Source: Hydractinia symbiolongicarpus
Taxonomy: Eukaryota; Cnidaria; Hydrozoa; Anthoathecata; Hydractiniidae
Direction: 5' to 3'
Length of the DNA stretch: 64,000 nucleotides
Assembly (NCBI RefSeq): GCF_029227915.1
Contig: NC_079885.1
Coordinates: 22,631,001-22,695,000 of the forward strand
A program made the translations under genes and the position numbers. The stretch's first letter is position 1. Each line of letters begins with the position of its first letter. The notes under the pieces were generated by a model. The model saw only the letters and a list, made by a program, of their open reading frames with translations. It did not search any database and was not told the DNA's origin. This document shows, piece after piece, positions 63,201 to 64,000 of the stretch.

Positions 63201-64000
63201 AATATAGCACATGCAGACTCTAGCATTTTCTAGCACACCAACATGAAAAGAGATTCTCCGCATAGGAAGTCAAAATCTTTTCTATTCTTTCTACAGAACG
63301 AAACGTCGCTAAAGAACTTAAGAAATTCCGAAATTACCAAACGCATGTTGGAGTTAAGAAAATGCTAGAGTCCTCAAGAACGGTCTATGAAAAAGCCCAA
63401 CGTCATTCCGCTGTACCTAAAGCAGTAATTATGTTATGGTTGGATAATCATTTGGAGTATGCAGTTGAATTAAAGGAAAAGAAAAACAAGATCAACCCAA
63501 TTATAATCCAAGGCAGGGATTCAACAAAGTTTGGCATATCCCTTTCCTCAACAGGACCGTTTCAGTTCGAGGCCTTTCCTCTTAAAGGAAGTGATCAAAA
63601 AAGCTTATTATTAAATGAGAAACCAGTCTTGGAGATTCCATTGCAAAAGGATATTAACCATTTCGTTCATGTTGTCATCACTGAAAGTGGAGACAATAAA
63701 GCTAGTGGTGGTGGGACAGAACAGACAATACCAAGCGCGCTTTCTGATAACTCGACTAGCAGTAGTAATAGCACTGAAGCATCAAAGCCAGACGAGAAGT
63801 TTCCCACAATGCAAACCAAGATTATATTTAATAATAAAATAAACCATACGGTGAAAATATTCGATATTACTGGCGCATTTAAAGCATTTGATGTTCCTGC
63901 AATGCAACAATATCAACACACTGCATCGATCAAACATGGTTGGCCATTGCAGCTGAAAGCTGACAGTGGCAGCAAAGGAGAAAAAGCGTTGCTGAACGGA
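33269..64000 (+). CDS. Giant modular secreted protein, 3' partial (48 exons seen)
   Basis: One gene model joins 48 exons from the ATG at 33269 to the window edge, 20,943 coding nt and 6,981 residues with no stop; the last exon is still open at 64000. Every junction is GT..AG and every exon length agrees with its phases. Exons 1-2 (33269-33338, 33418-33513) encode a signal peptide (LILTVCLLGFLSSIPI) and a dibasic stretch (EKRKSLHRYKRTMKR). The remaining exons are described module by module below. Order: Thr/Pro-rich region, two thyroglobulin-1, Kunitz, SEA-like, Cys cassette, SEA-like, LamG, mucin repeat, fibrinogen-like, about 30 copies of an unrecognised beta module interspersed with thrombospondin-1, Gly/Ser/Thr/Met repeat, two LamG, chitin-binding and PLAT. 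No membrane segment is seen inside the window. It is likely an extracellular matrix, mucus or cuticle component. I do not recognise a named orthologue. It could be two genes if some linking intron is wrong, but no internal start, stop or polyadenylation site suggests that. Confidence 0.85.
33758..34099. repeat. Large imperfect inverted repeat (MITE-like) in intron 2
   Basis: The outer ends AATACACCTTTACGATA and TATCGTAAAGGTGTATT are inverted copies. Further in, CTCCATCGC pairs with GCGATGGAG and CTTTTATAAGAGTTT with an AAACTCTTATAAAAA block. The whole 342-bp segment is therefore a long imperfect palindrome, typical of a fold-back MITE. Confidence 0.6.
34709..38116 (+). other. Giant gene exon 3: Thr/Pro/Asn-rich, mucin-like N-terminal region
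   Basis: A single 3.4-kb exon encodes about 1,136 low-complexity residues. Near the start a block (ANSGVVATKDGTNKEDSIVQ..KPGQIIKGFAQ) is duplicated 249 nt downstream. Next is an eight-copy 5-residue repeat RPPTT (about 35239-35360). NPYLP occurs four times (near 35835, 36149, 36226 and 36556), each beside acidic or Thr-rich sequence. A Thr-rich segment with many TTT follows (36280-36650), and a polyproline run PPPPAPPPP lies near 37738. Many N-x-T/S sequons and clustered Thr suggest heavy glycosylation. No cysteine-based fold is seen. Confidence 0.85.
38278..38643 (+). other. Giant gene exon 4: thyroglobulin type-1 domain 1 plus Thr-rich tail
   Basis: The Cys pattern of a thyroglobulin type-1 domain is complete: NCQSDRE, PECLPDGSYKPMQC, the hallmark WCWCVDGKGQEVIG, and a final EKC. 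The exon then adds a Thr/Pro tail (TTTTPTPAVIVTTTPIPIIL). Such domains bind or inhibit cysteine proteases in some proteins and are structural in others. The exon is symmetrical, phase 1-1. Confidence 0.92.
39179..39394 (+). other. Giant gene exon 5: thyroglobulin type-1 domain 2
   Basis: A second complete domain on its own phase 1-1 exon: TQCQKERK, PECNEDGTYKSRQC, QCWCVDKHGQEILGTR and a final HPDC. Its exon border matches that of the first domain, as expected after tandem duplication. Confidence 0.93.
39706..40145 (+). other. Giant gene exon 6: Kunitz/BPTI domain and start of SEA-like domain 1
   Basis: The six cysteines have exactly the BPTI spacing (8-15-7-12-3) from LCTYEPKKGKC to ECESKC, with FFYN and VYSGCGGNANNF at conserved positions. 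The P1 site after the second Cys is Ser (CSM), not the Lys or Arg of trypsin inhibitors. After the domain comes a linker and the first strand of a SEA-like domain (SEITIKFGIIESYNDDLK). The exon ends in phase 0, unlike most exons of the gene. Confidence 0.93.
40036..40490 (+). other. SEA-like domain 1 (exons 6-8)
   Basis: Coding parts: end of exon 6 (to 40145), exon 7 (40228-40280) and the start of exon 8 (40375 onward). Order: beta strand EITIKFGIIESYNDDL, helix NARMKFMVNEALRKLFP, then VLSIEPRTIPGNQNDVKYTT and TLTTYF. This follows the SEA pattern of strand, helix, strand, turn, strand. SEA domains sit in heavily glycosylated secreted or membrane proteins. The autocleavage G-S-V-x-V motif is not evident. 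Confidence 0.55.
40375..40697 (+). other. Giant gene exon 8: end of SEA-like domain 1 and Cys-rich cassette
   Basis: After the SEA-like strand the exon encodes CVNSTYGCCADGNSPAEGPS followed by GKGC; with the first residues of exon 9 (EENCPC) this makes a compact cassette. The C-x2-S-x-YGCC-x-DG-x3-A-x-GP-x4-C pattern resembles a small cassette known from papilin-type and other matrix proteins. Phase 2 at its start, phase 1 at its end. Confidence 0.7.
40872..41483 (+). other. Giant gene exons 9-11: SEA-like domain 2
   Basis: Exons 40872-40990, 41113-41174 and 41317-41483. The order is EAEFGIMQPYSVTIGEPSDS, helix HQKLSNKIEKWLKDEVYSNA, NEFSSLEVVSLR, then GSVSLVEAVIKINFGLPL. Dipeptide EF, the STHQKL helix and the GSV strand fit the SEA consensus better than domain 1. 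The introns fall in the helix (phase 0) and after the LEVVSLR strand (phase 2), the same phases and order as in SEA-like domain 1. Confidence 0.65.
41738..43049 (+). other. Giant gene exons 12-13: acidic region and LamG-like domain 1
   Basis: Exons 41738-42676 and 42846-43049. The first 170 residues are charged and not assigned. From about 42243 a concanavalin/LamG-like fold follows: NFDHFEGDKILDSSGHGNDG, GGVITFDGSRF, ISIATWMKLGSTSGIQSVFS, WVHVTATYDS, then (exon 13) KAKLYINAELMKEI and GWFDEFVIATKALSKSEISD. These are the standard steps of a LamG/jellyroll domain: DSSG-x-G-N-DG, W-H-V-T-x-T-YD and FDEF. Confidence 0.85.
43165..43980 (+). other. Giant gene exon 14: mucin-type 14-residue tandem repeat
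   Basis: After a short Cys-containing lead (DFPCKECN), about 16 copies of a 42-nt unit (43248-43919) encode GSSTSTGPTVSTTQ with Q/P and S/T variation. Almost every residue is Ser, Thr, Gly or Pro, so dense O-glycosylation is likely. The reverse strand stays open in two frames through the array; those frames are artefacts of the repeat. Confidence 0.92.
44074..44965 (+). other. Giant gene exons 15-16: short fibrinogen-like domain
   Basis: Exons 44074-44464 and 44700-44965. After a Thr/Pro linker the sequence has SCREYYDRC, GTYRL, FYTYCDMTRDLGGWTLLVTS and NSGDWTEENL, the start of a fibrinogen-related domain (the CDM and GGWT elements are diagnostic). The C-terminal half diverges (IGSSIRYRMPYIP, then APWIKGVAENPLNIWYWLKE) and the calcium and ligand pocket of full FReD domains is not recognisable. 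The internal junction is phase 2; the outer ends are phase 1. Confidence 0.75.
45110..46447 (+). other. Giant gene exons 17-19: beta modules 1-3
   Basis: Exons 45110-45439, 45537-45836 and 46145-46447, each a single phase 1-1 exon encoding one copy of an unrecognised module of about 95 residues. Pattern: (F/Y)YxNxxxVNNxx, x-I-x-x-x-W/F strand, a spacer, F-x-V/A-x-R/x strand, then L-Y/K-I-NG-x-E-x-x-x-V-x-P. Examples: INIFYYNVEVVNNETKI with LYIDGQEEMEVLPS, and NVYYFNYQFVNYAGGQVDIS with PLKINGEDEYHMIS. No cysteines. Confidence 0.85.
46579..46934 (+). other. Giant gene exons 20-21: linker and thrombospondin type-1 domain
   Basis: Exon 20 (46579-46635) is a 57-nt phase 1-1 linker with one Cys. 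Exon 21 (46752-46934) encodes one TSR: DYSEWTTWTTCSVTCGNGYK, then RTRQC, GGRSC and ICYMEAC. The W-x-x-W motif and six cysteines are present. TSR domains are commonly C-mannosylated on those tryptophans and bind glycans or matrix. Confidence 0.93.
47009..51018 (+). other. Giant gene exons 22-29: beta modules 4-11
   Basis: Exons 47009-47314, 47425-47715, 47874-48170, 48459-48752, 48919-49212, 49426-49800, 50102-50380 and 50686-51018, one module each, all phase 1-1. Typical N-terminal strands: KLYYINIDFNNLASGNASV, QRYFLNLEIINNANTGVAV, KVYYIRLEVSNYRSDDVTLK, KTYYVSVQITNNHNTGI. Typical C-terminal ends: LYLNGKEELNIAPS, LYLNNMEVLTVTPT, VYLNDRASFEVRPS. Some carry a Thr-rich or Gly/Asn-rich leader. No cysteines in the fold. 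Confidence 0.85.
51295..54711 (+). other. Giant gene exon 30: six fused beta modules plus low-complexity repeat
   Basis: This 3.4-kb exon (phase 1-1) encodes beta modules 12-17 without introns. Module 12 begins ETYYLNVLITNHGSKTYSF. Modules 13-16 start at 51579, 51867, 52155 and 52443, exactly 288 nt (96 residues) apart and very similar (QMYYANVLLENSGSNT and SPNNQTINVA in each). Module 17 starts near 52740 (KSYHLKVILANAGTSSVAVK). From about 53040 to the end the protein is a Gly/Ser/Thr/Met/Gln-rich repeat (separate entry). Confidence 0.9.
53239..54465 (+). repeat. 120-nt coding tandem repeat (about 10 copies)
   Basis: The 40-residue unit is close to GGTMTQGGASTMQGGSMGGT followed by TMSSGGNMAQGGNGTGSTVT. 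It repeats with an exact 120-nt period. 53761-54000 and 54001-54240 are two near-identical 240-nt units (about four differences), which shows recent duplication of a two-unit block. The first copy has an extra seven-residue insertion. The array is free of cysteine and aromatic residues. Confidence 0.92.
54807..57918 (+). other. Giant gene exons 31-35: beta modules 18-24
   Basis: Exons 54807-55109, 55512-55877, 56027-56335, 56491-57447 and 57604-57918, all phase 1-1. Exon 34 holds three modules in tandem separated by a Ser/Thr linker, so it probably arose by intron loss or internal duplication. Clear examples: QNIYYVSIQVDNEKSNETVI, KTYYVNYNIVNQIPNGNVTL with ILINGKADFDMEP, VLYINLHVTNNAGKKVTLVW with LLINGQQTFTITPS. 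Exon 31 keeps the fold but its first strand is altered (YNMRLTFTNYG). Confidence 0.85.
58006..59148 (+). other. Giant gene exons 36-38: LamG-like domain 2 and beta module 25
   Basis: Exons 58006-58364, 58455-58743 and 58855-59148. LamG-like elements: GGGLLFNGVDTWLDASF, CLNGFTVALKAAF, WSYLIATWHPEKGLSLYVNA and NFSIGRNI. Two cysteines (NDCLIKPGLCL) replace the usual loop. The domain is split by a phase 0 intron after RTWT. Module 25 follows on its own exon (QAYYAKLRIYNEVGRDVSLI with PLLINNNGKPHEILP). Confidence 0.8.
59301..60805 (+). other. Giant gene exons 39-42: LamG-like domain 3 and beta module 26
   Basis: Exons 59301-59462, 59654-59853, 60096-60378 and 60509-60805. LamG features: GGIFMDGAKGSLTVGEFDG, GDCFANPMLCDQGMTVAGKI, KWLFFVITWAKDKGLTMYIN and DPKITIGIEN. 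The phase 0 intron after SKMWR matches the one in LamG-like domain 2, and the following beta module (DRFINVNFENKAGEDIVLYP with DKGEH) is closest to module 25. The LamG-plus-module pair is therefore a duplicated unit; copy 3 has gained one extra phase 1 intron. Confidence 0.8.
61074..61223 (+). other. Giant gene exon 43: chitin-binding type-2 (peritrophin-A like) domain
   Basis: One phase 1-1 exon: CPEENGVFPDPGDHYFFVTC, then NQGIAQRKKCPSGTIYSKEN and KEC. The pattern C-P-x4-G-x-F-P-x-P-x2-Y-x2-C-x2-G-x-A-x4-CP-x-G-x-x-Y-x4-x-C fits CBM14. Four of the usual six cysteines are present; the pair around the middle strand is missing. Chitin binding is known for the family and is plausible for an animal with a chitinous coat; it is not shown here. 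Confidence 0.75.
61439..61735 (+). other. Giant gene exon 44: beta module 27
   Basis: Single phase 1-1 exon. Starts KISAQVKFQNLAGKDVTILA and ends ELWLNGNKTFEVQPRTEANY, so it keeps both ends of the module. Length 297 nt. Confidence 0.82.
61887..62393 (+). other. Giant gene exons 45-46: PLAT/LH2 domain
   Basis: Exons 61887-62034 and 62182-62393, joined in phase 2. The order ATTYTADGANAGTAAKIYLK, NEIQLVGSDDNVFKAGETDT, LGTLQRITIRNDD, DWHLEKVIVND and FKFPANVWL matches the PLAT fold (D-x-x-x-A-G-T-x-A, F-x-x-G-x-x-D-x-F, W-H-L-x-K-V). PLAT domains bind lipids or proteins at membranes or in matrix. Confidence 0.88.
62643..62945 (+). other. Giant gene exon 47: beta module 28
   Basis: Single phase 1-1 exon with a Ser/Gly leader (SSGASSGAQP). 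The second half fits the module well (NADVNMTAVDADSGVSYYIN then GELVYKVP); the first strand is divergent (LDVVNSLFRKVNLKV). Confidence 0.75.
63297..64000 (+). other. Giant gene exon 48 (cut by the window edge): beta modules 29-30
   Basis: After a charged helix (RNVAKELKKFRNYQTHVGVK) the exon encodes a divergent module (KAVIMLWLDNHLEYAVELKE ... SLLLNEKPVLEIPL), a Ser/Asn linker, and the start of another (TKIIFNNKINHTVKIFD ... GEKALLNG). The frame is open at 64000, so exon 48 and the gene continue to the right. Confidence 0.8.

Overview
The window is eukaryotic nuclear DNA. It is AT-rich, the genes are split by many introns with GT..AG borders, and the intergenic DNA is full of small decayed transposons. 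The mix of thyroglobulin, Kunitz, SEA, LamG, thrombospondin, PLAT and chitin-binding modules in one secreted protein, the animal-type TPX2, and the repeat style suggest an early-branching animal, most likely a cnidarian and possibly a hydrozoan. The species is inferred, not proven.

Layout. (1) 1718-11585 (+) holds seven exons of the V-type ATPase V0 subunit d; its first exon lies upstream of the window. Its introns carry a decayed piggyBac element (2744-3904) and a 17-nt satellite. (2) 13580-15774 (-) is a two-exon gene for an unrecognised coiled-coil protein with a TATA box. (3) 15943-20951 is a transposon graveyard: MITE-like elements, a PIF/Harbinger transposase remnant (-) with a MADF-like piece on the other strand, and a broken 25-residue-repeat gene. 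(4) 20952-30041 (+) is TPX2, the spindle assembly factor that activates Aurora A: ten exons, 777 residues. (5) 30042-33268 has little, apart from a weak minus-strand exon candidate.

(6) 33269-64000 (+) is one giant gene that runs off the right edge. I could join 48 exons with consistent phases; together they encode 6,981 residues with no stop. The protein starts with a signal peptide and a long Thr/Pro-rich region. Then come two thyroglobulin type-1 domains, a Kunitz domain, two SEA-like domains around a Cys-rich cassette, a LamG-like domain, a mucin-type 14-residue repeat, a short fibrinogen-like domain, a thrombospondin type-1 domain, two more LamG-like domains, a chitin-binding type-2 domain and a PLAT domain. 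Woven through the C-terminal two thirds are about 30 copies of a roughly 95-residue beta-rich module that I do not recognise as any named family. Most copies sit on a single symmetrical phase 1-1 exon. This tandem module, and the giant extracellular protein built from it, is the best candidate for something undescribed here.

The genes are not an operon and show no shared pathway: V-ATPase d and TPX2 are housekeeping or cell-cycle genes, and the giant gene is a secreted matrix, mucus or cuticle-type protein. All gene models were built by reading splice sites and checking phase by hand; no RNA evidence was available.
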